NCBI RefSeq assembly: GCF_030551255.1
Contig: NZ_CP130630.1
Location: forward strand, 9,547,001-9,611,000
Length of the DNA: 64,000 bases
DNA from: Streptomyces sp. NL15-2K
GTDB taxonomy: Bacteria; Actinomycetota; Actinomycetes; Streptomycetales; Streptomycetaceae
Direction: 5' to 3'
The notes under the pieces are model-generated. The model made no database searches, was not told the origin of the DNA, and saw nothing but the letters and a program-made list of their open reading frames with translations. How positions within the stretch are numbered: the first letter of the stretch is position 1; every line of letters begins with the position of its first letter. A program made the position numbers and the translations under genes. Below are positions 9,001-16,532 of this stretch, one piece after another.

Positions 9001-9268
9001 TGGGGTCGACGGCAAGGACCTCCACACCAGCCTGCGCGTAACCGGCCATGATCGCTGAGCGGCTGCTCGCGCTGATCCACACCAGTACGTCGACCCCGCC
9101 GCTGTCCCAGGCGGTGCGGGCGTAATCGGCAGCCAGCTGCGTCTTGCCCACCCCGCCGGTCCCGGTCAGTACCTGGCTGAGCACCGCAGTACCCCCGCTG
9201 TCGACCGCCGCCCGCAACTGGTCGACCTCGGCCCGGTGCTGGAACGACTGGGCCCGGGGTGGGAGCAC
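6020..9268 (-). CDS. NB-ARC domain STAND ATPase with TPR repeats (transposon cargo)
   Basis: A 1082-residue protein from the GTG at 9268. A P-loop NTPase domain comes first: GTGGVGKT at 36-43, Walker B-like WLVVLDDVAD near 110, and GRVLVTTRR. A winged-helix/ARC region (to about 400) is followed by more than ten TPR units built on LGPDHPxTLxxRxxLAxxxxEAGD. STAND proteins of this plan switch on oligomerisation when the repeats sense a ligand. Many act in signalling or antiphage conflict, but no effector domain is visible, so the output is unknown. The same frame stays open upstream of 9268 and encodes PTHNFGSVFADHGSIAVGYAGQ, a pattern common at the start of these proteins. A CTG at 9418, overlapping the companion stop as CTGA, may be the real start. 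Confidence 0.88.
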   Translation of the reverse strand: MLPPRAQSFQHRAEVDQLRAAVDSGGTAVLSQVLTGTGGVGKTQLAADYARTAWDSGGVDVLVWISASSRSAIMAGYAQAGVEVLAVDPSDPEQAARAFLAWLEPKAGQKPCRWLVVLDDVADPADMRGWWPPTSPRGRVLVTTRRREAALTGAGRRLVTVGLFTPQDAAAYFTAVLAAHERHEPTDQINSLAADLGHLPLALAQAAAYIIDTNITCARYRRLLADRLRKLADLLPEPSALPDDQAVTVAATWSLSIEHADRLRPAGLARPMLQLAAMLDPNGIPSDVLTSRPALAHLTRHRTLDTQQPIPATTEDAAGALHALHRLSLVTYAPGQPVQVHGLVQRSVREQLPPELLARTVRAAADALLQAWPQTDRDFATGQRFRANTEALRSHDEHLLWSDHDVHEVLLRLGRSLGRAGLYQASTDHYRQLAATSAQRYGAGYPRTLACRGSSLAFLKVTASPAEAVAAYTELAADCARLVGPDDPTTLDARGELAAARGSGGDLAGALADYEELLVDHRRVVGPHLRDTLSVRSRIASLHGDRGDAPRAAALYEELLGDCRTYLGPLDDMTLDVRMKLARLQGEAGDPAGARDRLGELLDEHLAAFGRDDHRTLVVRHELAEWRAAAGDPAGAAAELADMIDDAVRILGAHHIDVSRARYSLGLLRNEAGDANAAPAGIDESARLLEQTFGPDHPLVIGLRGFLRMWQHGLVESDPVAAAEALKEMVAALRPVWGPDHPEALFWRSILLRIEGVIGDPGQTAEAFAALLADCRRALGPEHPLTLATRAELADWRGEAGDHSRAVADLRDLQEDMARVLGTHHPETLSARKLLAEKLHAAGDTAAALRAYEDLITVHRRVLGPDHQDTLRLRSALADCRSHDAEADTMIPVYQELIADYTRALGPDHPRTLDMRGRLLDCRAEAGDPAGAAAECRELLRDYQRLMPPDHVETLPVRATYAQLLADSADFTGSATAYEELLPTALRIWGPDHLGSLMFRGCLAEARARRDRAPTDGLVAFAALFDDCLRVLGPDHYITEATRAFRDALCQSDSALPATTYNKLLDQYAKAERSGRAMPTAG

Positions 9269-9414
9269 GCCGACTTGGTGCGGCCAGGCGGCCGGTGTGC
9301 GGGGCGCAGCGTGGTGGTGGACTTGCCCGGCGTAGCCGACGGCGATACTGCCATGGTCGGCGAAGACGCTGCCGAAGTTGTGAGTTGGCGCGGCCGAGAC
9401 GGTACCGGGTGCGC

Positions 9415-9888
9415 TCAGTCCTGGTGCGGACCCGGCTGGGAAGGGTTTCCCAGTGTCACATTCCCCATGCTCACAGCGGCCGCGGACCCGTGGTCAGCCC
9501 GGACATGCACGTCCCCGCCCACGGCCAGACCGCTCTGGCCGGCCGACACGCTGCGGTGGGAGGTCTGCTGGGCCAGCAGGGTGCGCAGCTCATCCACGAC
9601 CCGGGCCCGCTCGATGTCCTCCAGACTTTCCAGCAGGGCCTCGATCCGGCCCTGCCACGCTGCCTCCTGACGGATACGCACCCGCTCCACCTCGGCCGGC
9701 CGCGCCGCCTCCAGCTCGGCCGCGGTCTGATCGAGGCGCTCCAGCTCGGCGTGCTCACGCTGTGGATTTCCCCGGCCGAACCAACGGGCCACCTGCTGGC
9801 GCATCTCTGTCCATGCGTCTGTGCCTGCGGCCTGCACCACCGCAGTGCCTCCCGCCGCGGCCAGCGCGGCCATTGCCTCCGACAGCAT
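9415..9888 (-). CDS. Small companion protein encoded next to the NB-ARC/TPR gene
   Basis: A 157-residue protein with an ATG preceded by GAAGGGCGAGG. The N-terminus MLSEAMAALAAAGGTAVVQAAGTDAWTEMRQQVARWFGRG is an Ala-rich, possibly membrane-active helix followed by a basic segment. The middle (about 45-115) is strongly helical and charged, probably coiled coil. The tail is a Gly/Val stretch (GLAVGGDVHVRADHGSAAAVSMGNVTLG) whose style resembles the N-terminus of the following ATPase. As I recall, similar small proteins recur immediately upstream of NB-ARC/TPR genes in Streptomyces, suggesting the two work together. It reads into the ATPase gene with overlapping or abutting ends. No biochemical function is known to me. 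Confidence 0.75.
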   Translation of the reverse strand: MLSEAMAALAAAGGTAVVQAAGTDAWTEMRQQVARWFGRGNPQREHAELERLDQTAAELEAARPAEVERVRIRQEAAWQGRIEALLESLEDIERARVVDELRTLLAQQTSHRSVSAGQSGLAVGGDVHVRADHGSAAAVSMGNVTLGNPSQPGPHQD

Positions 9889-10072
9889 CCTCGCCCTTCC
9901 CCCTGAGAGATCAAGTCCGGAACTGGGGCACGCACCACACCAGTGCCTTCAGCACATCACTCCATCAGACACGCGCTGCTGTTGTCCCTGGTTCCGTCAA
10001 GAGGGCGGCCGTGCCACGGGGGCCGGGCACCGTATCTTGGGGTGAGATTCAGCCGGGCGTCCATGCCGAGGT

Positions 10073-13000
10073 TCACAGGGCATGGCGGAACTCCATTGCC
10101 AGTTGGCCAGCGGTGCTGGCCAATGTACGAGGATTGGGCACCGTGGGCAGGGCGAAGTCGAGCCGCTTGTCCATCTCCAGCCGAAACGTGCCGTACGGGT
10201 TGATGTTCGACCAGAACAAGGCGGTCAGCCCGCGCCGGTCCTCGACGGTGAGCTTCTTCGCCCAGGCCGGTTCGGCGAGAACCTGCTGGAGCAGCAGGGT
10301 GTTGACGTGGACGAGGCTGGACTGGAGCAGGTGCAGCGCGAGCATCGAGGTCTCGGCGTGTTCCTTGTCCGGGCCGGTCAGGGCGCCGTCCTTGCCGTAG
10401 TGCAGCACGGTGTTCGCGCTGTTCCAGTTCTCCACGACCTGGAGCCCGCCATGAATCTCCCGGCGCAGGTCAGGGCTGGCCAGGTAGTCGCAGGCGAAGA
10501 TCGTGCGGACCGCGCGCCCCAGCTCTTCGAGTGCCTGGTAGGTGGGGTGCTTCGGGCCGCCGCGGGTGAAGCGGCGCAGCACCTGCTCGGCCTCCGCGGT
10601 CCCAAGCCGTAGCGCGGTGGCGTACTTGACCATCTGGTCGTACTGCTGGGCGATCAGGTCCCACTTGATAGCCCGGGTCGACAGCGAGCCGCCGAGCGCG
10701 GGCCAGCCGGGTGGGGCGTCGTCCGGGCGGTACAGGCGGATGCTGCCGATGTTCTTCAGCCGGGGTAGCAGACGGAAGTTGAGCAGCTCGGTGAAGGCGA
10801 ACCCGACCACGGAAGCGCCGTGCGTGTCGACGTAGTTCGACTCGATCTCGGCGTCCGTGCAGTGCCGCAGCAGGCCCTCGATCATCGCCGCGACCTCGGA
10901 CGACGAACAGCTCTTGAGCTGGGAGTAGATGCAGACGTTCTTCTTCTCGACGTGCCAGTAGATCATCACGCCGTTGCCGCCGTAGCGGGCGTGGTACTCG
11001 GTCATGAAGTTGCTGGACCAAGACCCGAACTTCTTGCTGTCACTCGCGCACGCGGTGCCCTGCCCCCACCAGTCGGCATCCCGAGCAGCGAAGGTGGCGT
11101 TCACCAGCTTACGCACGGCGGCCCGCAGGTTGTCGACGGTGATGAAGTGCCGGCGCACATGCCGCAGCGCCGCCTCGCTCTCGCCGTGCTCGCCGGTCGC
11201 CACGATCGCGCGGATCCCCATGTTCGTGCCCAGCGCGAACAGCGCGAGCAACAGACGGCGCTGGAGGACGGCCCGGTCGATGCGCTCGTAGGCGGCGACC
11301 GAGGCGAACTCGTCGGTGAAGCCGATGAGGAAGTCGGCGTTCTTGAGCACGTCCAGCAGATCGAGCACGCCCCAGCGGCGTACGACCTCGTCCTTGAGCG
11401 CCTGGAGCCCGGTGGGCTCGTCCAGCTTCTCCAGCTTCGGAACCTTGATCCACGGTTCTCCGTGCCGGGTGGTGACCTTCACCCCGCCCGCCGTACCGTC
11501 CGCGAGCGCCCCGGACAGCCGGTCCAGAGCATCCGTCATCCGCCGCTTCAGGTCGGTGATGAACGCCTCGGGGTCCGTGGGCTGGCGGATCGCCGCGTAG
11601 TGCACGGTGCGGGTGGCCTCAAAGTCGCCGGGTAGGTCGTCCTCCGGGTTGCGCCAGCGCAGGCCGCCCTCGATGTAGATCTCACGCCGGCGGATCGCGT
11701 CCCGCAGCGCGACCAGGACACACAGCTCGTACGGGATCCGCTCGACCTTGCCCTTGTCGTCCACGACGGCCTCGCGCCAGTCCTTGCGTACGACGCCGTC
11801 CATCGGCACCGTGTCGCCGGCGTCGTAGAAGCGCATCTTGCCATCGACGTCGGCGTACATCTCCAGCAGCGCGAGCGCGTCCATCACCGGCCGGTAGGCG
11901 GTGTTGTTGCACCTGAAGCCCAGCGTCCGCAGCAGCGGCGGCAGCATCTGCCGGTAGTAGTTGCTGTACGACGAGCGCAGCATGGTGCGGACCTTGGCCT
12001 TGAAGACCTTCTCGTTCGCCTTCGCCTCGGCGACCAGGTCGCGCAGCGTCTTCTCCCCGACCACCGGATACAGAGCCGTACGCACGATCTCGTCCGGCTT
12101 GCCGATCGCCGCATCCGCGAGCCGGAAGAGGATGCCCTCCTTGCCGCGGACCTTCTTCAACTCCGCCGTCAGCTGCCTCTCCACCCGCCGCTCCGCACGG
12201 GCATTGATCTTCTGCACCAGGGCAATCAGCAGGTCCCCCAGGGCATCGGTGATCTCCGCCTGCCGGGACGAACACAGCGCCGCGAGCAGCGTGATCCGCA
12301 CGTCCTCGGCGGTGTCACGGAAGTCCGAGGGGTACATCTTGATCGCCCGCGCCCGCCACGCGGCCAGCAGCTTCTCCGAACAGTCCGCGAACAACCCCTC
12401 GGGCAGCCCGAGTTTCCGCACGTCGTTCAGCTTGGTGATCTCCGTCAGCAGCGACTCCAGGCCGACCGCGCCCGGGTCACGCTTGAGCAGCGCCAGCAGC
12501 GCGGCGCCGTCCTCGTTGCCGTCGGCCACCAGCTCCAGCAGCCAGGCCACCCCGACGTCGCCCAGGCGCTCGATGGTCCGTGCGCAGAACGTCTTCTCCG
12601 CCCGGGTCTGGGCCGCGGTGACGATGCGGTCGATGCGCCCCGGAGGCTCGATCGTCCTGGCCCGGCACTCCACCAGCAGGGCCTCGCGCAGCCGGTCCTC
12701 CACCAGCTCGACCGGGCACACCTCCGCGGCCAGCCACGCAATCAGCTTCTCCTCGTCGGCCCGGGTGGCGGGCCGGAACTTCAGCGTCTCGCGGATCTGC
12801 TTGCGGTGGTTCTTCGCCGACCGGCTGGTCAGGTCGTACTTCGCGAACTCGGCCGTCGGCACCTTCACCAGCCCGGCGACGTACTCCACCGCAGCCTGTG
12901 GAACCTCCTCCAGAAGGTCCGGGAACCGGCCCTCCAGCTCGAAGAACTTCAACAGCAGACTGAAGCCGAGCCGCGTCGCCCCGGTCTTGTTCGCCACCAG

Positions 13001-13099
13001 GTCCCAGTCACCGTCCACCAGCGTCCAGCTCGCCAACAGCTCTTCCGGCGACCACTCTTGCTGCACACCCGCCCCTTCCCTCGCCTGCCCGGGCTTCAT
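10073..13099 (-). CDS. tnpA: Tn3-family transposase
   Basis: A 1008-residue transposase, the usual length for the family. The N-terminal half ([10 protein letters not shown]..., then [21 protein letters not shown]) is the DUF4158-like end-binding region. The C-terminal half is the DDE catalytic domain, with the first Asp in CASDSKKFG, the second in [31 protein letters not shown] (a signature of Tn3 transposases), and a downstream Glu in the helical tail. It acts on the 38-bp ends at 4807 and 13171 and generates 5-bp duplications. The gene begins about 70 bases inside the right terminal repeat. The reading frame is intact. A downstream GTG start giving [11 protein letters not shown] is also possible. 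Confidence 0.95.
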   Translation of the reverse strand: MKPGQAREGAGVQQEWSPEELLASWTLVDGDWDLVANKTGATRLGFSLLLKFFELEGRFPDLLEEVPQAAVEYVAGLVKVPTAEFAKYDLTSRSAKNHRKQIRETLKFRPATRADEEKLIAWLAAEVCPVELVEDRLREALLVECRARTIEPPGRIDRIVTAAQTRAEKTFCARTIERLGDVGVAWLLELVADGNEDGAALLALLKRDPGAVGLESLLTEITKLNDVRKLGLPEGLFADCSEKLLAAWRARAIKMYPSDFRDTAEDVRITLLAALCSSRQAEITDALGDLLIALVQKINARAERRVERQLTAELKKVRGKEGILFRLADAAIGKPDEIVRTALYPVVGEKTLRDLVAEAKANEKVFKAKVRTMLRSSYSNYYRQMLPPLLRTLGFRCNNTAYRPVMDALALLEMYADVDGKMRFYDAGDTVPMDGVVRKDWREAVVDDKGKVERIPYELCVLVALRDAIRRREIYIEGGLRWRNPEDDLPGDFEATRTVHYAAIRQPTDPEAFITDLKRRMTDALDRLSGALADGTAGGVKVTTRHGEPWIKVPKLEKLDEPTGLQALKDEVVRRWGVLDLLDVLKNADFLIGFTDEFASVAAYERIDRAVLQRRLLLALFALGTNMGIRAIVATGEHGESEAALRHVRRHFITVDNLRAAVRKLVNATFAARDADWWGQGTACASDSKKFGSWSSNFMTEYHARYGGNGVMIYWHVEKKNVCIYSQLKSCSSSEVAAMIEGLLRHCTDAEIESNYVDTHGASVVGFAFTELLNFRLLPRLKNIGSIRLYRPDDAPPGWPALGGSLSTRAIKWDLIAQQYDQMVKYATALRLGTAEAEQVLRRFTRGGPKHPTYQALEELGRAVRTIFACDYLASPDLRREIHGGLQVVENWNSANTVLHYGKDGALTGPDKEHAETSMLALHLLQSSLVHVNTLLLQQVLAEPAWAKKLTVEDRRGLTALFWSNINPYGTFRLEMDKRLDFALPTVPNPRTLASTAGQLAMEFRHAL

Positions 13100-13170
13100 T
13101 CGGACGGCCCAACGAGGCGCCGGAGAGCGAGGAAACGGGTCATCTGACTATCCGAAAGCTACCCGCCAGT

Positions 13171-13208
13171 TACTTTTCCCCTGGGGACAGAGCTGGGAGT
13201 CCGGGGCC
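13171..13208 (-). repeat. Tn3-family right terminal inverted repeat (38 bp)
   Basis: Inverted partner of 4807-4844 with one mismatch. It sits about 70 bases upstream of the tnpA start. Confidence 0.95.
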
Positions 13209-13213
13209 GAATC
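13209..13213. repeat. Target-site duplication, right copy (GAATC)
   Basis: Direct repeat of 4802-4806, immediately outside the right terminal repeat. Confidence 0.92.
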
Positions 13214-13352
13214 GGGGCCCCGAGCCGGGGACTTCCCGCGTTGTGACAGCGGCGGCGGGCGGGGCGGTCGGCGTCCGCTGACGGTCGGCCCAGGATCGCC
13301 GAGGTTCCAAAGCCCGCGGGGACACCGATGATCCGTCACACCGCATCCCCAT
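13209..13352 (-). pseudogene. Remnant of the transposon-interrupted gene, right part
   Basis: If the transposon and one GAATC copy are removed, the minus-strand frame here (VSPRALEPRRSWADRQRTPTAPPAAAVTTREVPGSGPRF) joins without a stop to HLRGRLRPGRPLRYVNGMRGQVDELALYP in the left flank. This is consistent with a single older reading frame into which the element inserted. That frame is also broken by a stop in the left flank, so the gene was probably already decayed. The first part has no recognisable domain. Confidence 0.35.
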
Positions 13353-13403
13353 GGGTCGTCGTCGCTGGGCTCAAGCGGTTCCGTCGGCACGTCACCCGAA
13401 AGG

Positions 13404-13456
13404 TTAGTCAGGAGGCTTGTCTAAAGCTGGGAACGTGATGTTACCTTCTTTGGTAA
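13404..13456. promoter_or_regulatory. Operator-like dyads upstream of the DUF1479 gene
   Basis: A dyad at 13404-13424 has arms TTAGTCAGG and CTTGTCTAA. A second at 13441-13456 has arms TTACC and GGTAA. Their elements (TTAG.xAGG, GTTACCTT, GGTAAG) recur in the regions before the solute-binding protein gene and before the ROK gene. They are the likely binding sites of the ROK repressor encoded at 18713. Confidence 0.6.
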
Positions 13457-13485
13457 GTTAGGGATCCTGACCAAAGAGGTTCAGC

Positions 13486-14781
13486 ATGACTGTCAGCGCC
13501 GATCGGGAACAGGCCGCCGAGGCCCTGCCCCACTGGGAGACCATTCCGGAAGACCTGCCTGCCGCGATCCGTGAGATCAAGACCGCTCTGCGGGCCCGCA
13601 TAGAGGCGTCCGGCCGGAGTGTGGAGGAGGTCTTCGCCGTCGTGGAGCGGCGGGTCGCCGCCCGCGTGGCCGAGATCAAGGCCGAGAAGGAGCGCGGCGA
13701 GAACGTCTGGCCGGTCATCGATTACGCCGACATCGAAGACGGCACGGTGACCCCGCAGCAGATGGCGAAGCTGAAGAAGCGCGGCTGTCTCGTGGTGCGC
13801 GGCCACTTCCCCCGTGAGCAGGCCACGGCGTGGGACGCGGACATCGTCGACTACGTCGAGCGGAACAGGTTCTTCGAGAGCTACGCCGGCCCCGCCGACG
13901 ACTTCTTCGGCAGCGTCGGCTCCAGGCCCGAGATCTACCCGATCTACTGGTCCCAGCCGCAGATGGAGTCCCGGCAGAGCGACCGGATGGCGCGCGTGCA
14001 GTCCTTCCTGAACTCCTACTGGAAGCACGAGTCGGACGGGATGCGGTGGTTCGACCCCGAACGCGATGCCCTGTATCCCGACCGTATCCGCCGCCGCCCG
14101 CCGGGCGCCGACTCCGGTGGCCTGGGCACGCATTGCGACCCCGGCACGCTGGACCTGTGGATGACCGAGGCCTACCAGAAGGCGTTCCGGCACCTCTTCG
14201 ACGGCACCGTCGAACAGTACGACCCTTGGGACGCCGCCCACCGCACTGAGGGCCCGCAGTATCCGGGCTCAACCATGTGCTCCGTCTTCCGCACCTTCCA
14301 GGGGTGGACCGCGCTGTCGGAGATGCGGCACGACCAGGGTGTGCTGCACACGGTCCCGATCCCCGAGGCCATGGCCTACCTCATGCTGCGCCCGCTGCTC
14401 TCGGACGTGCCCGAGGGCGACATGTGCGGCGTCACCGTCAACCAGGCCTTCCCGGCGAACGAGAAGTGGCACCCCCTGCTCATGGAGGCCCTCACGGGCA
14501 TCCCGGACGTGCGGCCCGGAGACTCGGTGTGGTGGCACTGCGACATGATCCACAGCGTCGCGCCGGTCAAGGATCAGAAGGGCTGGGGCAATGTCATGTA
14601 CATCCCCGCCGCGCCCTGGTGCCCGCGCAACGAGCAGTACGCCGCGCACGTGCGGGAAGCGTTCGTCACCGGTTCCAGCCCGAGCGACTTCCCGGAGGAG
14701 CACTACGAGCGTTCCTGGACCGGCCGCTTCACCCTCGACCAGCTCAACGACACCGGCCGCCGGGGGCTGGGTCTGGACTGA
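13486..14781 (+). CDS. DUF1479 (YbiU-like) protein, probable Fe(II)/2-oxoglutarate oxygenase
   Basis: A 431-residue protein matching the DUF1479 family in length and order: an N-terminal helical part (LPAAIREIKTALRARIEASG), the family stretch LKKRGCLVVRGHFPREQA, and a cupin-like core. In the core THCDPGTLDLW offers the first His-x-Asp metal ligands, and GDSVWWHCDMIHSVAPV near the end offers the distal His, as in 2-oxoglutarate-dependent oxygenases. The substrate is unknown. The gene is followed by a terminator-like hairpin and shares operator-like sites with the sugar ABC operon and ROK repressor downstream. It is therefore probably a member of the same catabolic regulon, perhaps acting on the imported sugar or its derivative. 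Confidence 0.85.
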   Translation: MTVSADREQAAEALPHWETIPEDLPAAIREIKTALRARIEASGRSVEEVFAVVERRVAARVAEIKAEKERGENVWPVIDYADIEDGTVTPQQMAKLKKRGCLVVRGHFPREQATAWDADIVDYVERNRFFESYAGPADDFFGSVGSRPEIYPIYWSQPQMESRQSDRMARVQSFLNSYWKHESDGMRWFDPERDALYPDRIRRRPPGADSGGLGTHCDPGTLDLWMTEAYQKAFRHLFDGTVEQYDPWDAAHRTEGPQYPGSTMCSVFRTFQGWTALSEMRHDQGVLHTVPIPEAMAYLMLRPLLSDVPEGDMCGVTVNQAFPANEKWHPLLMEALTGIPDVRPGDSVWWHCDMIHSVAPVKDQKGWGNVMYIPAAPWCPRNEQYAAHVREAFVTGSSPSDFPEEHYERSWTGRFTLDQLNDTGRRGLGLD

Positions 14782-14842
14782 GCCGGGGCGACCAAGGCTC
14801 CCGTCCATAGGCCTCCTGGGCGCACCAACGGTGCACATGAAA

Positions 14843-14882
14843 GCTGCAGGTCCTGGGCTCGTCGAGCGCCAGGGCCTGCAGC
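14843..14882 (+). terminator. Hairpin after the DUF1479 gene
   Basis: Arms GCTGCAGGTCCTGG (14843 onward) and CCAGGGCCTGCAGC (to 14882) pair with few mismatches around a short loop. The hairpin lies 61 bases past the stop. There is no T-run, as is usual for terminators in high-GC actinobacteria. Confidence 0.6.
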
Positions 14883-14962
14883 GCATGCGCCCGTCCGCCC
14901 CAGGTTCGCGGTGCCTCGTGTCGAGCGCTAAAGGATCTTGGGTTCGTCTCTTGTTGGCTGAA

Positions 14963-15016
14963 GTCGTCGCTGTTACCTTGGCGTGAAATATTTGGTAAGC
15001 CCCCCTCCCTAACTAA
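14963..15016 (+). promoter_or_regulatory. Operator/promoter element before the sugar ABC operon
   Basis: A 54-base element starting GTCGTCGCTGTTACCTT (14963-14979) and ending CCTAACTAA. It aligns without gaps to the reverse complement of 18622-18675 before the ROK gene, with about three quarters of positions identical. It contains TTACC...GGTAA and GGTAAG...CTAACTAA dyads and lies about 160 bases upstream of the solute-binding protein start. It is the probable binding region of the ROK repressor. Confidence 0.7.
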
Positions 15017-15178
15017 TTGAGCTCCGGGAGGGGTTGAGGCATCTCAAAACCCCTGAAACCACCGCGCGACCCGCTAGGTGAGTCCCTGCCTGCCTGCCTC
15101 TGCCTGCCTTCCTCCCCCCACGGTCCAGATGTTCCACTCCCGCACCACGCGTGGAGCGCGAGTTCGAAGGAGAACCGC

Positions 15179-16459
15179 ATGCGAGTCCGTAGAACCAGGT
15201 ATCCGTTCGTCATCGCCGTGACCGGGGCGCTGCTCACCGTCTCCGCGTGTGGCGGCGGCGACAGCACGTCCACCGGGAACGGATCGGACGCCAAGCAGCT
15301 GGAGGTCTTCTCCTGGTGGACCTCCGGTTCGGAGGACGCCGCGCTCAAGCAGCTCACCGCCGGCTTCACGGCCACCAACCCCGGCGTCAAGGTCGTCAAC
15401 GGAGCGGTGGCGGGAGGCGGTGGCGGCAACGCCCAGGCCATCCTGCAGACCCGTCTTCAGGGCAACAACCCGCCGGACACCTGGCAGACCCATCCGGGCA
15501 AGGCGATCGGGCAGTACATCGACTCCAACATCCTCGCCGACCTTTCCTCGGTATACGAGAAGGACGGGCTCTCCAAGGTCGTTCCGGCCGAACTCGTCGA
15601 GTCGGTGAGCAAGAACGGCAAGATCTACGGCGTCTCCACCGGGGCACACCGCGGCAACGTCCTGTGGTTCAACAAGAAGCTCCTCGCCGAGGCGGGGGTT
15701 CAGCTGTCGGAGTCCACCACTCCGGAGCAGTTCGTCCAGGCGCTCGGCAAGCTCAAGGACAAGGGTGTCACGCCCCTGTGCCTGGGAGCCAAGGATGCCT
15801 TCGCCACGGCCCAGTTGTTCGAGAACACCCTGCTCGGCGAGATCGGCCCGGACGGCTGGAACGACCTGGTCGCCGGCAAGACCTCATGGACGAGCCCCAA
15901 GGTCAAGCAGGCCGCCACGCTCTTCTCGAAGATGTTGCCCTACGCCGACCCGGACGCGGCAGCCCTGTCCTGGGACCAGGCCACCAAGCGGCTCGCCTCC
16001 GGCGAGTGCGCGGTCATGAGCATGGGTGACTGGGCCTACGGCGAGTTGGTCAAGGACGGCGCGAAGGACGGCACCGACTTCGGCTACGTGCCGGAGCCCG
16101 GCACCAACGGCTCGTTCGTCCTGGTGGTCGACACCTTCGTCGTCGCCGAGAACGCCAAGCACCGGGACCTCGGGCTGAAGTGGGCCTCCGCGATCAGCTC
16201 GAAGGACGTCCAGCTGGCCTTCAGCAAGGAGAAGGGCTCGACGCCGGTGCGCACCGACGTGCCGACCGACTCCCTCCCCGCCTACCAGAAGGAGGCCGCC
16301 GCCTCGTTCCGCGGCGACCAGCTCGTGCAGTCGATCGTGCACGGCGAGGCCATGAGCCCGCAGTTCCAGCAGTCCTTCTACGACGCCGTCACCCAGTTCG
16401 TCCAGTCCAAGGACACCGGCTCCTTCGTCGAGGCCCTGGCCTCGGCGGCCCGTTCCTGA
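15179..16459 (+). CDS. Sugar ABC transporter substrate-binding lipoprotein
   Basis: A 426-residue extracellular solute-binding protein of the family 1 (MalE-like) type. A lipoprotein signal peptide is clear: basic MRVRRTR, a hydrophobic core, and lipobox VSAC with Cys24 as the lipidated residue. The mature part begins LEVFSWWTSGSEDAALKQLTAGF, typical of carbohydrate-binding members, and retains the closing segment FAKSAxx-like helices. The start is set by GAAGGAGAACC before the ATG. It delivers an unknown carbohydrate to the two permeases encoded directly downstream. No ATPase gene is present in the locus, so a shared MsiK-type ATPase elsewhere probably energises it, as is usual in Streptomyces. 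Confidence 0.92.
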   Translation: MRVRRTRYPFVIAVTGALLTVSACGGGDSTSTGNGSDAKQLEVFSWWTSGSEDAALKQLTAGFTATNPGVKVVNGAVAGGGGGNAQAILQTRLQGNNPPDTWQTHPGKAIGQYIDSNILADLSSVYEKDGLSKVVPAELVESVSKNGKIYGVSTGAHRGNVLWFNKKLLAEAGVQLSESTTPEQFVQALGKLKDKGVTPLCLGAKDAFATAQLFENTLLGEIGPDGWNDLVAGKTSWTSPKVKQAATLFSKMLPYADPDAAALSWDQATKRLASGECAVMSMGDWAYGELVKDGAKDGTDFGYVPEPGTNGSFVLVVDTFVVAENAKHRDLGLKWASAISSKDVQLAFSKEKGSTPVRTDVPTDSLPAYQKEAAASFRGDQLVQSIVHGEAMSPQFQQSFYDAVTQFVQSKDTGSFVEALASAARS

Positions 16460-16532
16460 GCCCGGTCCGAGCAAGTTCGAGGCGGTGGGGCGTGCCCACC
16501 TTGCGCCCCGCCGCTCCCCCCAGGAGGTACTC

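Larger units (their letters stand above)
4807..13208. mobile_element. Complete Tn3-family unit transposon with NB-ARC/TPR cargo
   Basis: An 8402-bp element bounded by 38-bp inverted repeats and a GAATC target duplication. All its genes are on the minus strand. From right to left they are a 1008-residue Tn3-type transposase, a 157-residue companion protein, a large NB-ARC/TPR ATPase and a serine resolvase. A palindrome-rich probable res site lies just upstream of the resolvase. Intact ends, target duplication and uninterrupted tnpA and tnpR suggest it is, or was recently, active by cointegrate formation and resolution. The cargo is not an antibiotic or metal resistance gene but a STAND-type signalling ATPase of the kind associated with conflict and defence. 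Confidence 0.93.

Noticed and set aside
15085..15110. CCTG-repeat stretch upstream of the solute-binding protein as a regulatory repeat
   Set aside because: A short low-complexity run with no dyad and no counterpart at the other operators.
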